Shown here: positions 27,316-35,078 of the stretch, piece by piece
How the letters are laid out: every line of letters starts with the position of its first letter
How positions within the stretch are numbered: position 1 is the first letter of the stretch
Assembly: GCA_002729015.1 (NCBI GenBank)
Contig: PBVO01000094.1
Location: 34,302-69,379 of the forward strand
Length of the DNA: 35,078 nucleotides
Source of the DNA: Candidatus Poribacteria bacterium
GTDB lineage: Bacteria; Poribacteria; WGA-4E; UBA9662
Direction of reading: 5' to 3'
Notes under the pieces: generated by a model
Told to the model about the DNA's origin: nothing
Databases searched by the model: none
The model's input: the letters and a program-made list of their open reading frames with translations, nothing else
Position numbers and translations under genes: made by a program

Positions 27316-28774
27316 AATCTTGATTGTTGAAGATGAAATAGCTTTTTGGCAGCATTACCAACGTAAGTTATCGTCACTTGAAATGGTATTTGAGACTGCT
27401 GTTAACCCAGCGGAAGCTATCCCAAAACTCACGAAATTTGATCCAGATATTGTCTTGCTTGATCTTTCATTTGAGATGGGTGAATTACAGTCCACAATTT
27501 CTATGAAGGAAAAGCAATCAAATTTAGAAGGCTTATCTTTTTTATCTTATATTAGAAAAGAGTTTCCCGATTGTAAGGTCGTGGTTGTAACCGGTAATAG
27601 CGAAATAGAAAACGCCTTAGAAGCTGTACGAAGGGGAGCAACAGATTTTATCGAAAAGGGAAGTGGCTTTTTGGATGCACTCATGTTCCGTATTCAAGCT
27701 ATTAATGAGCGACTTCAATTGGAAAGAACCATCCGGATACAAAAAAAGAAAACTATCGATCGAATTGGTGGACTTCCCTATGCTGCGGGACAAATTATTG
27801 TCGGTATTTCTCCATCTATGCGAAAGATATTTAGCCAAATTGAACGGATTGCAAAGATAGACTCAGATGGGGATTCAGTTCCTGTAACGTTAATTACAGG
27901 AGAGACTGGTACTGGGAAAGAACTTGTGGCACGGGCCATACATTATCATAGTAAGAGATCGGATCGTCCTTTTTTGCCCTTGAATTGTGCTGCATTTCCG
28001 GAAAGCTTGATAGAAGACGAGCTTTTTGGACATGGAAAAGGAGCTTTTAGTGGTGCGACTAACCAACGCTTAGGTGCATTTGAAGCAGCCAAAGGTGGAA
28101 CGATATTCTTGGATGAAATTGGTGAAATGCCATTGGCTATGCAACCTCGTTTACTAAGAGTTCTGCAAGAAAAAAAAATCAAGCGAATCGGCGAAAATCA
28201 AGAACGGATTATCGATGTACGAGTTATCGCGGCTACTAATCGAGACCTAAAGCAATCAATTACGGATGGCCTTTTTCGCCAAGATCTATATTTTCGCTTG
28301 AGTGCATTGCCTATTAATTTACCCAGTCTACGAAAACGGGAAGGGGATATTTGTCTACTTGTACAACATTTCTGTAACATTTTCTGTCAACGATACCAAC
28401 TTGATCAGCAATTTTCTAGGCCAGCAATCGAATTCTTAGAGAAGAAAAATTGGAATGGAAACGTGAGAGAACTGATGGATGTTGTTCAAAGGAGTATGAT
28501 ATTTTCTGAAAGTCAATCAATTTCGGTAGATGAACTCGCTCTTACAGAGGAAGAAAGTGAAAAATGGAATATAGGTACAGAACAAAAGAAAATTGAGGGA
28601 GATTTAGGGGAGCTAAACCATCTACTCACAATTCAACCTTATAACGATGCTCGAAAGATTTTTGAGAATTGGTATGTAAGGAAGGTATACGAGTACACAA
28701 ATAAAAATCAGTCGCAGACCGCTCGAATGTTGGGAATTGATCGAAATACCGTTCGGCGAATCCTAATTCGTTAA
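27305..28774 (+). CDS. Sigma-54 dependent response regulator (REC-AAA+-Fis HTH)
   Basis: This is an NtrC-type transcription activator of 489 residues. The receiver domain has acidic residues E9/D10, phospho-acceptor D53 (VLLDLSF), the VVVTGN threonine and FIEKGS lysine, with a roughly 20-residue polar insertion after D53. The AAA+ domain has Walker A GETGTGKE, the sigma-54 contact loop GAFSGA (serine replacing threonine of the classical GAFTGA) and Walker B GGTIFLDEIGE, followed by VRVIAATNRDL and the NWNGNVREL sensor region. A Fis-type helix-turn-helix closes the protein (QSQTARMLGIDRNTVRRIL). GGAG lies upstream of ATG 27305, which is inside the preceding gene, so they are translationally coupled. 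No histidine kinase is adjacent. It converges on ftsA with a 30-base gap and no clear terminator. Confidence 0.93.
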   Translation: MKTKILIVEDEIAFWQHYQRKLSSLEMVFETAVNPAEAIPKLTKFDPDIVLLDLSFEMGELQSTISMKEKQSNLEGLSFLSYIRKEFPDCKVVVVTGNSEIENALEAVRRGATDFIEKGSGFLDALMFRIQAINERLQLERTIRIQKKKTIDRIGGLPYAAGQIIVGISPSMRKIFSQIERIAKIDSDGDSVPVTLITGETGTGKELVARAIHYHSKRSDRPFLPLNCAAFPESLIEDELFGHGKGAFSGATNQRLGAFEAAKGGTIFLDEIGEMPLAMQPRLLRVLQEKKIKRIGENQERIIDVRVIAATNRDLKQSITDGLFRQDLYFRLSALPINLPSLRKREGDICLLVQHFCNIFCQRYQLDQQFSRPAIEFLEKKNWNGNVRELMDVVQRSMIFSESQSISVDELALTEEESEKWNIGTEQKKIEGDLGELNHLLTIQPYNDARKIFENWYVRKVYEYTNKNQSQTARMLGIDRNTVRRILIR

Positions 28775-28804
28775 TTTCGGTCTTTCAAATTTACGTTACT
28801 CAAA

Positions 28805-30082
28805 CTAAAAATATTCACTGAACCACACCTTCATTCGTTGAAGAATTTGTTCAAATAAATTATCCCCTGGTTTCATAAATTGTCTTACTCCTTCTGTAGA
28901 CTGTCTCATGCGCGTACCATACATTACCAGCCCAACACCCGTGGCAAAAATTGGACTGTTAACGTGTGCACTTAGTCCTTTCAAGGGCTTAGGATAACCA
29001 ATTCTTACTGGGTAAGGAAGTCTCTCATGGGCCAACTCCAGTAAGCCTGAAATCAGAGATGTACCACCTGTGAGTACTAGACCAGCTGGTGTTGATACTT
29101 TAAAAGAAGCAATTTCGTTATGGATGATATTCAACGTTTCTTCCATTCGACATTGAACTATTTCGGCTAGATGTTGTCGGTCGATAAGTCGAGGTCTCTG
29201 CATCCTACCGCTTGAATTAACTGTAGCAGGCATTCCGCTCACCGTTGGTGGTTGAATTTTTTCGTGGGACTCGATCAAATCTGCCAAGGCACAGCCTTTT
29301 CTTCTTTTGAGTATTTCTGCATCGTAAGGAGTCATTCGCAAGACTTGAGCTATGTCGTTGGTCACGTGATCACCACCAACTGAGATCACTTTTGTATGAC
29401 GTAGCGCATCCTCCTGATAGATTACAATATCTGTTGTACCACCTCCCATATCGGCCAAAGTCACCCCAACAGATTTTTCATCTATCGACAAAATTGAATC
29501 TGCAGATGCTATCGGCTCCAAGACTATGTCCTCAACCGATAAGCCTGCATTGTTTACGCTCTTGAGAAGGTTCTGTACTGAAGCTACAGCGCCAGTAATA
29601 ATGTGTACATTAGCCTGAAGACGAATCCCTGACATACCAATTGGATGTTTAATACCTTCCTGTTCATCAACCGAAAAGTCCTGCGGTAAGACGTGAATCA
29701 CTTCACGGTCAACTGGGGTTGCTGTTGCTTTCGCAGTATTGATGGCTCGGTCTACATCTGATTTAGTAATTTCGTGGCCTTCACCCGCCACTGCAACAAC
29801 ACCTTCTGAAGTGTGTCCCATGATATGACCACCTGCAATGCCTGCATAGACTGAGCCTACTTGGACACCAGCCATCGTTTCAGCTTCTTTCACAGATTCT
29901 CGAATCGATGCGGTAGTTTTTTCAATATCGACAACGACGCCTTTTCTCAGCCCTTCAGAGGGCGATTTTCCTACACCAACAATCTCGATTTTTTCGGGAT
30001 CGGACTGCCAAGTATTGCCAATAATAGTAGCAATTTTGCTAGTACCAATATCTAAACCAACAACTATATCATCACTTGCCAT
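28805..30082 (-). CDS. ftsA: Cell division protein FtsA
   Basis: FtsA is the actin-like protein that ties FtsZ filaments to the membrane and recruits the divisome. This 425-residue copy has the ATPase phosphate loops VGLDIGTSK and DMGGGTTDIVIY, the SHS2/1C domain region (VVDIEKTTASI... VYAGIAGGH), GLVLTGGTSLISG, and a C-terminal linker. An amphipathic membrane-targeting helix follows (LFEQILQRMKVWF). ATG 30082 follows an AGAGG-type ribosome-binding site inside ftsQ and overlaps it by 11 bases. It is the last gene of the - strand cluster; the usual next gene, ftsZ, does not follow. Confidence 0.95.
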   Translation of the reverse strand: MASDDIVVGLDIGTSKIATIIGNTWQSDPEKIEIVGVGKSPSEGLRKGVVVDIEKTTASIRESVKEAETMAGVQVGSVYAGIAGGHIMGHTSEGVVAVAGEGHEITKSDVDRAINTAKATATPVDREVIHVLPQDFSVDEQEGIKHPIGMSGIRLQANVHIITGAVASVQNLLKSVNNAGLSVEDIVLEPIASADSILSIDEKSVGVTLADMGGGTTDIVIYQEDALRHTKVISVGGDHVTNDIAQVLRMTPYDAEILKRRKGCALADLIESHEKIQPPTVSGMPATVNSSGRMQRPRLIDRQHLAEIVQCRMEETLNIIHNEIASFKVSTPAGLVLTGGTSLISGLLELAHERLPYPVRIGYPKPLKGLSAHVNSPIFATGVGLVMYGTRMRQSTEGVRQFMKPGDNLFEQILQRMKVWFSEYF

Positions 30083-30980
30083 TTCCCTCTTCTCCCCAAT
30101 ATAACACGTTCTCGAATCTTGCGTCTAAATATCCACTAAGCATTTGGTTTGTTGCGTTATGCATTTGATTAGACCGAATAAGAGTTGCTACCTTTTGTAA
30201 CCCATTTTGGATAAGATCCACTGATAGCCAAATCTGAGGTAAATCTTCACAACTAACAGTGATTGACCAACTGTGCTCATCAAGATGCATCATCGGATTT
30301 GAACCTGCTCTTAACTCAAGAGTGATAATTCCAATTTGAGAAACCAACTCAGGAATTTGTTTTCTAATTTCATCCAAAACTCGTTTACAAACTAAAAATC
30401 CATCTCGTTCATATTCAGGCAGTTGCTCTCCCTCACGTAGACTACTACTTGAGTTCATTTTCGCTAATATCAGCCGAAAGACAAGCAAATTCGTTCTGTC
30501 AGTCGTACTTATATCTGGTAATTTCTCGGGATTAGTTGAGCATTTTAACACATATCCGTCGATATCTACCAGAAGGAACTCTTTTTCAGATTGTTTCCAA
30601 ATTTCTACTGCAGCGTACGGCAGACGCTCAGTAACCGATATGTCTACTGATCGACCGAAATTGTGTTTTGAAACCTGAACATCCTTAATGTAACTTAGCG
30701 TAGTTTTTATTTTTTCTGTGAGCTCAGGTAACGAGATTCCCAGCATTTTATCTTGATCTAGATCTAAGCCAGAAGCATGGAGGATTTCATTTTCAGAATA
30801 ATGCCGGCTGCCAGTAATTGAAATTTTCTCCAAGTCTAATATATTAAACGTATATCGGCTAATTGACAATACTATGAATGATAACATGAAGGCTTTTATG
30901 GCTAGTTCGGTTATTTTCGACTTGGGCTTTTGCTTATTGGTCGTTAACGAAAAATCAACGTTAATTTCGGTATTAATCAT
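30072..30980 (-). CDS. ftsQ: Cell division protein FtsQ/DivIB
   Basis: This is a bitopic divisome protein of 302 residues. It has a short basic cytoplasmic tail (KQKPKSK), one membrane helix (IKAFMLSFIVLSI), then a POTRA domain (ISITGSRHYSENEILHASGL ... IKDVQVSKHNFGRSVDISV, TERLPYAAVEI) and the FtsQ beta domain. FtsQ links FtsB/FtsL to the early division proteins in the periplasm. Sequence conservation is low, as usual in this family, so position helps: it sits exactly between murC and ftsA. It overlaps murC by eight bases and ftsA by eleven. Confidence 0.85.
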   Translation of the reverse strand: MINTEINVDFSLTTNKQKPKSKITELAIKAFMLSFIVLSISRYTFNILDLEKISITGSRHYSENEILHASGLDLDQDKMLGISLPELTEKIKTTLSYIKDVQVSKHNFGRSVDISVTERLPYAAVEIWKQSEKEFLLVDIDGYVLKCSTNPEKLPDISTTDRTNLLVFRLILAKMNSSSSLREGEQLPEYERDGFLVCKRVLDEIRKQIPELVSQIGIITLELRAGSNPMMHLDEHSWSITVSCEDLPQIWLSVDLIQNGLQKVATLIRSNQMHNATNQMLSGYLDARFENVLYWGEEGNGK

Positions 30981-32385
30981 TATTATGTTTCAGATAAATG
31001 AGTAACTTATGGCTGAATTTCCAAATATCTCCTGCACCTGCAGTAATGACAATATCATTGGGCCGAAGATGTCCCACGATTTCTTCAATTTCTAAATTTG
31101 GCATATATATGACATTGCGATGCCCCTGTTTCCTAATATCTTCAGCTAGATCTTCGCTGGAAATACCATTGAGTGGGTGTTCCGTCATACCGTAGATTGG
31201 AGTGATGAAAAGCAAATCTGTATCAAAAAAAGCAGAAGAAAATTCCTTGTACAGCGAATGTATTCGCTGGTAGCGATGTGGTTGCACTATACCTACGACC
31301 CTACGTTTGTAACCAGTTTTAGCGGCATTAAAAACGGCACGTAGTTTTGCAGGATTATGAGCGTAGTCATCTACAACAAGGATATCTCGTGCTATTCCTA
31401 AAACCTCGAATCTACGATGGATTCCACCAAAACTGGCTAATGCATGCTGAATTTGCGTAAATGGAATACTACCGATTGATGGGGAAATAGTTAAGGCAAC
31501 TGAAATAGCTGCTAGAGCATTCGATATATTATGCAAGCCAGGCATATTAAGCCGAATTTGTCCCAATTCGGAGTCATACGAATAAACTGTAAATGAGCTT
31601 TGGTCTGATTCAAACTGGATATTTTCTGCTCTAATATTAGCTTCGGGGTGAAAGCCATAAGTCATATACGGTTTTCGTACCTGTGGTAGAAGTTTTTGAA
31701 TGTTCTTTTGATCTAAGCAGAGGACTGACGAACTATAAAAAGGAACCCTATTGATGAATTCAAGAAAAGTGTGGGATATATCAGCTAAATCTCGGTAGTA
31801 GTCCAAATGATCGGCATCTATAGACGTAACAACAGTAAGGTTAGGTCTAAAATACTTGATTGATCCATAGGCTTCGTCTGCCTCACAAACTACAATGTCA
31901 CTTTTTCCAATCCGAGCATGACTTCCAATGTCGATCATCTTACCACCGACAATCACAGTGGGGTCAAGCTTTTCTAATACAGACGCAGTCATTGCTGTGG
32001 TAGTTGTTTTACCATGTGTCCCTGCAATAGCAATACTATAATGATAGCGCATAATTTCGGAAAGCATTTCAGCACCAGTAATTATAGGAATTCTGCAACT
32101 CATAGCTCGTTTAACTTCGACATTCTCGTCAGGAACAGCTGGTGAAACCACTAAAACATCAGCTGAGCCGACATGCTCAGCTCGGTGTCCATAAAAAATA
32201 GTTAATCCAAGGTTAGATAAGCGCTGGGTTGATTCGTTTTGTTGATTGTCGGATCCAGTGACGACAAATCCGTAGCTATATATAATTTCAGCGAGGCTAC
32301 AGAGGCCCGCCCCACCAATACCTACAAAATGTATGTTTCTTGCCTTATCAAATATGTGATTTTTGGATGCCGATGTAGAAAACAA
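30973..32385 (-). CDS. murC: UDP-N-acetylmuramate-L-alanine ligase MurC
   Basis: This cytoplasmic Mur ligase adds L-alanine to UDP-MurNAc. It is 470 residues, normal length. The N-terminal UDP-binding domain has HFVGIGGAGLCSLAEI and VTGSDNQ. The ATP-binding central domain has AIAGTHGKTTTTAM, EADEAYGSIKYF and TSIDADHLDYY. The C-terminal domain has GGIHRRFEVLG, VVDDYAHNPAKL and VGIVQPHRYQR. The start is a TTG at 32385 with GGA seven bases before it. The gene begins 23 bases after murG ends. There is no murB or ddl between murC and ftsQ, where many bacteria have them. Confidence 0.96.
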   Translation of the reverse strand: MFSTSASKNHIFDKARNIHFVGIGGAGLCSLAEIIYSYGFVVTGSDNQQNESTQRLSNLGLTIFYGHRAEHVGSADVLVVSPAVPDENVEVKRAMSCRIPIITGAEMLSEIMRYHYSIAIAGTHGKTTTTAMTASVLEKLDPTVIVGGKMIDIGSHARIGKSDIVVCEADEAYGSIKYFRPNLTVVTSIDADHLDYYRDLADISHTFLEFINRVPFYSSSVLCLDQKNIQKLLPQVRKPYMTYGFHPEANIRAENIQFESDQSSFTVYSYDSELGQIRLNMPGLHNISNALAAISVALTISPSIGSIPFTQIQHALASFGGIHRRFEVLGIARDILVVDDYAHNPAKLRAVFNAAKTGYKRRVVGIVQPHRYQRIHSLYKEFSSAFFDTDLLFITPIYGMTEHPLNGISSEDLAEDIRKQGHRNVIYMPNLEIEEIVGHLRPNDIVITAGAGDIWKFSHKLLIYLKHNND

Positions 32386-32408
32386 ATATAATTCCAGTCG
32401 ATTCAGGT

Positions 32409-33539
32409 TTAATAATCAATGTGTCCTAGGATAGATTGGGCAATTTCTTGACTTGCGTTTGGTTTACCTATCCGAAGACTATTAGACTTCATTTGAAGTA
32501 GTAATTCATCGTCTGACAACAGGTTGCGGATTGTCTCTAAGAATTCTTTGGGATCTGTTTTGCTTTGTTTTTGAATAATTGCCGCTTGTGCATTTGATAA
32601 TACTTTTGCATTATAGTATTGGTGCCTGTCACGTGATGGACGTGGGACCAATACAGCTGGCACGCCAAAAGCAGTAATTTCTGACAATGTTGAGCCTCCA
32701 GCGCGGCAGATTAGCAAATCTGCCAACGCATAGATTTCTTCAATTTGATTAAAATAAGGTTTTGCTAAAGCTGATATATGTGGCTGGTTTCGGTAGAAGT
32801 CGTTCACTATCTCATAGTCTCGTTGCCCAGTTTGGTGAATTATCTGAAACTCATCAAAGGTATTGGAACCCGAAATTTTTTTCATCGTTTCCATTACCAT
32901 CTGATTAATAGCAGTTGCTCCCTGGCTTCCTCCCATCACAAAAATAGTTTTCAGGTTTGGCAACAAACCGTATTTATGATAGAGCCTATCGTTTTTTTTA
33001 GGTGGATCTGTTATTTCCGCCCGCACCGGATTTCCAGTTATTATTCCAATGGAAGGGAAATGTGGCCGCGCAGTTGGTAAACCTAAGTAGGCTACCTTTA
33101 CGAAATGGGCCATGAATCGGTTGGTCAAGCCAGGAATTGCATTTTGTTCTTGTAAAATGATGGGGATTTGCTTTAGGCGAGCAACTAAAAGAACGGGGCC
33201 GGAAACATAACCGCCAGTTCCAATCACGATTTTTGGTTTTAGCTTTTGGAATAATTTAAAGGTCTGAACTAAACTGGTAGCTAATTTCAGTATAACTCGA
33301 CCCCACTGCCATGTCCAGTAACGAGGAAAACCGGATACCGAAATTGGGTGAAAGGGAAATCCACATTGAGGAATTAACCTTGCTTCTGGCCCACTTACAT
33401 TTCCAATGAAAGCAATTCGTAATTCTGGAACAATTTGTTTTAGTGTTTCAGCAATGGAAATGGCTGGATATATATGACCTCCTGTTCCACCGCCAGAAAC
33501 AACGATATCAACCGGTATTTTTCCACTATACGAGTACAT
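32409..33539 (-). CDS. murG: Lipid II synthase MurG
   Basis: This GT28 glycosyltransferase transfers GlcNAc from UDP-GlcNAc to lipid I on the inner face of the membrane, giving lipid II. It has 376 residues. Signatures are VVSGGGTGGHIYPAIS near the N-terminus, GTGGYVSGP and QEQNAIPGLTNR in the N-domain, and MGGSQGATAINQ and the donor-binding LLICRAGGSTLSEITAFG with GVPAVLVPRPS in the C-domain. Its ATG lies inside ftsW (14-base overlap) without a good nearby ribosome-binding site, so it probably depends on translational coupling. Confidence 0.96.
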   Translation of the reverse strand: MYSYSGKIPVDIVVSGGGTGGHIYPAISIAETLKQIVPELRIAFIGNVSGPEARLIPQCGFPFHPISVSGFPRYWTWQWGRVILKLATSLVQTFKLFQKLKPKIVIGTGGYVSGPVLLVARLKQIPIILQEQNAIPGLTNRFMAHFVKVAYLGLPTARPHFPSIGIITGNPVRAEITDPPKKNDRLYHKYGLLPNLKTIFVMGGSQGATAINQMVMETMKKISGSNTFDEFQIIHQTGQRDYEIVNDFYRNQPHISALAKPYFNQIEEIYALADLLICRAGGSTLSEITAFGVPAVLVPRPSRDRHQYYNAKVLSNAQAAIIQKQSKTDPKEFLETIRNLLSDDELLLQMKSNSLRIGKPNASQEIAQSILGHIDY

Positions 33540-34713
33540 TTGGGGAGGATATACCCTCAGTTGATGATAATTTGGAGATATTCAGTAAAATACCAATATT
33601 AATAATACTCATCATTAGAGAAGATCCACCATAACTAATAAAGGGTAGGGTTATGCCCTTTGTAGGCAACGCGCCAAGGGCGACTCCAATATTGATGAAT
33701 GCTTGGAGTCCTAATTGAGCGGTAATACCAAGAGCAATCAAACTCCCAAACCTAGCAAGATTGCTTGGACAAAAATCAGTGAGTATCGATTGACTCAGCT
33801 TGTATGTGATGGGATTATCTACTCTACCAACTCGAAGTGCAATTTGAATTCCCCTCCAGACCAGTAACATATAAAGTCCAATTAGGCTTATCGCTCCAAA
33901 TAGTCCAAGTTCTTCGGAAACTACAGAAAATACAAAATCAGTGTGGGCGTAGGGTAATCGGCCAAGTTTATAGATACTATTCCCAATACCGCTTCCAAAT
34001 ATACCACCGGAAGCTATAGCATTTAGAGATTGTTCAAGTTGGTAATGAGTACCGAAAACTGACCCTTTCGCTTGTATAAAGTTAGTCAAGCGTTCCATTT
34101 TGTAGCTATCGTTTTGTATCCAGCCATAAATTAAGAGAATAGCGACAAAAAATACTAACAAAATTTGGGTGAGTCTAGCGCCTCCTACCCACAACAAGCC
34201 GAGAGCTATCAGACTAATCAAAACTGCGGAACCAAAGTCTGGTTGAAGCACCAACAACAAAAATATAATACCTAACACTGAGAGAAACGGAAAAATCCCA
34301 CGATGCAGGCTATGAATCTGTTCCTGCTTTATCACGAGAAAATGGGCCATATAGATGATGAAGCCCAACTTAGCTAACTCTACTGGCTGAAACTGAAAAG
34401 CACCAACTTTAATCCAACGATGGAATGTCTGGTTGTGATTTTGAGAAACGACTTCATGACCAACTGGTGTGAAAACCAACACAAGAGATATCACTGTAAT
34501 GAATAACAAATGATAAGCATATTTTTGGTATAAATACAGCGGTATAAGGTAAACGAAACAAAAACCGACTAAGCCGAAGCCAACAGCCTTTAATTGTTGA
34601 ATAGACCGGACTGGGTTTCCATTGCTGAAGTTCATTACCAAACCAAAAGCAACTAGACAAATGGCAATAAAAAGCAACTGATGGTCAAAAGTTGATTTCT
34701 TCGATTCGGACAC
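33526..34713 (-). CDS. ftsW: SEDS peptidoglycan polymerase FtsW
   Basis: This SEDS-family septal glycosyltransferase of 395 residues has about ten membrane helices. Seen: FHRWIKVGAFQFQPVELAKL, LVLQPDFGSAVLI, and a large periplasmic loop with FGSGIGNSIYKLG. The catalytic aspartate region is PYAHTDFVFSVVSEELGL, and the C-terminal LPFISYGGSSL closes the family pattern. It polymerises lipid II together with a class B penicillin-binding protein. RodA is a close paralogue; the position between murD and murG decides for FtsW. The start is GTG 34713, 26 bases after the end of murD. Confidence 0.95.
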   Translation of the reverse strand: MSESKKSTFDHQLLFIAICLVAFGLVMNFSNGNPVRSIQQLKAVGFGLVGFCFVYLIPLYLYQKYAYHLLFITVISLVLVFTPVGHEVVSQNHNQTFHRWIKVGAFQFQPVELAKLGFIIYMAHFLVIKQEQIHSLHRGIFPFLSVLGIIFLLLVLQPDFGSAVLISLIALGLLWVGGARLTQILLVFFVAILLIYGWIQNDSYKMERLTNFIQAKGSVFGTHYQLEQSLNAIASGGIFGSGIGNSIYKLGRLPYAHTDFVFSVVSEELGLFGAISLIGLYMLLVWRGIQIALRVGRVDNPITYKLSQSILTDFCPSNLARFGSLIALGITAQLGLQAFINIGVALGALPTKGITLPFISYGGSSLMMSIINIGILLNISKLSSTEGISSPNVLV

Positions 34714-34739
34714 AATTAATCTAACATCAACGAATAGAA

Positions 34740-35078
34740 CTAGTCTTCATTAGTATTTTTTAAATTATTGATCGCTGTTTGAAATGCTTGACCACGGGCT
34801 TTGTAATCTGAAAACATATCGAAACTCGCATTAGCAGGTGAAAGCAAGATTATATCGCCGGGACGCGCATATTTATATGCTTTTTGGACAGCTGAATCCA
34901 TTGTGCGCACGCCAACAGTAACGACATGTTGTGAGAGGACGTTTCGAATAATTTCTGTGTTTTCACCTAACAAAATTAAGACTTTGACCCTTAATTTGAT
35001 AAGCTGGACTAGTGGTGAATAGTCGTTCCCTTTGTCGTAACCTCCCATAATGAGAATTGTGTGTTTTTGAATACTAGG
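34740..35078 (-). CDS. murD: UDP-N-acetylmuramoylalanine-D-glutamate ligase MurD, C-terminal part
   Basis: This is the last 112 residues of MurD; the frame remains open to the window edge, so the 5' part lies outside. The C-terminal domain is clear: HTILIMGGYDKG, LILLGENTEII, and the terminal PGDIILLSPANASFDMF followed by ARGQAF. MurD adds D-glutamate to UDP-MurNAc-L-Ala. The Met near 35046 is internal, not a start. It heads the visible part of the division and cell-wall cluster on this strand. Confidence 0.94.
   Translation of the reverse strand, partial: PSIQKHTILIMGGYDKGNDYSPLVQLIKLRVKVLILLGENTEIIRNVLSQHVVTVGVRTMDSAVQKAYKYARPGDIILLSPANASFDMFSDYKARGQAFQTAINNLKNTNED

Noticed and set aside
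31331..31350. GGCACG...TTGCA string resembling a sigma-54 promoter
   Set aside because: GG and GC are 11 bases apart instead of 10, and it lies inside the murC coding sequence.
1..35078. Searched by eye for tRNA, rRNA, CRISPR arrays, transposases, integrases, toxin-antitoxin and defence genes
   Set aside because: None seen; coding density is high and nearly every gene has a recognisable housekeeping or exported-protein family.

Overview
This is an AT-rich window (roughly 40% G+C by eye) from a bacterium with a Gram-negative type envelope. It encodes several lipoproteins and exported proteins, a full set of lateral peptidoglycan and division genes, and a sigma-54 type regulator. There are no rRNA, tRNA, CRISPR or transposase genes. 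The lineage cannot be fixed without a search. The exported beta-propeller and HEAT proteins, the fused glycyl-tRNA synthetase, flavin-dependent ThyX and frequent TTG/GTG starts suggest an uncultured phylum (Poribacteria or similar would fit), not a well-studied model group. That is an inference only.

Left part (1-4116): the 3' end of thyX, then phnW (2-aminoethylphosphonate-pyruvate transaminase) and an exported CBM9-like protein, all on +. A perfect 13-bp inverted repeat follows. A phosphodiester-glycosidase family protein lies on -, and a degenerate relative of the inverted repeat lies on its other side.

Envelope-precursor block (4117-10245, all +): a six-helix membrane protein resembling ABC-2 permeases, a GlmM-type phosphohexomutase, YvcK/GlmR, a secreted protein of unknown function and a secreted HExxH metallopeptidase. 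Junctions are tight, with overlaps at the last two. The two central genes point to amino-sugar supply for peptidoglycan.

Central part (10361-22259, all +): glycyl-tRNA synthetase with alpha and beta chains fused, a giant HEAT-repeat lipoprotein, smc and ftsY. Between the HEAT gene and smc there is a set of mutually exclusive hairpins and a weak terminator-like hairpin.

22256-28774: a CRTAC1-type (FG-GAP plus ASPIC/UnbV) exported protein on -, ending inside the ftsY stop region. Divergent from it is a lipoprotein MsrA. Then comes a two-gene unit: a three-part exported beta-propeller/SH3/WD40-like protein overlapping a sigma-54 response regulator.

Right part (28805-35078, all -): a compact division and cell-wall cluster in the transcription order murD (partial) - ftsW - murG - murC - ftsQ - ftsA. 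It has overlapping or closely spaced genes. It lacks murB and ddl at their usual place, and ftsZ does not follow ftsA.

I found no clear new defence or mobile system. The most unusual items are the alternative-hairpin region before smc, the inverted-repeat pair flanking the glycosidase gene, the enlarged YvcK, and the exported sensor-like protein coupled to a sigma-54 regulator without a kinase.
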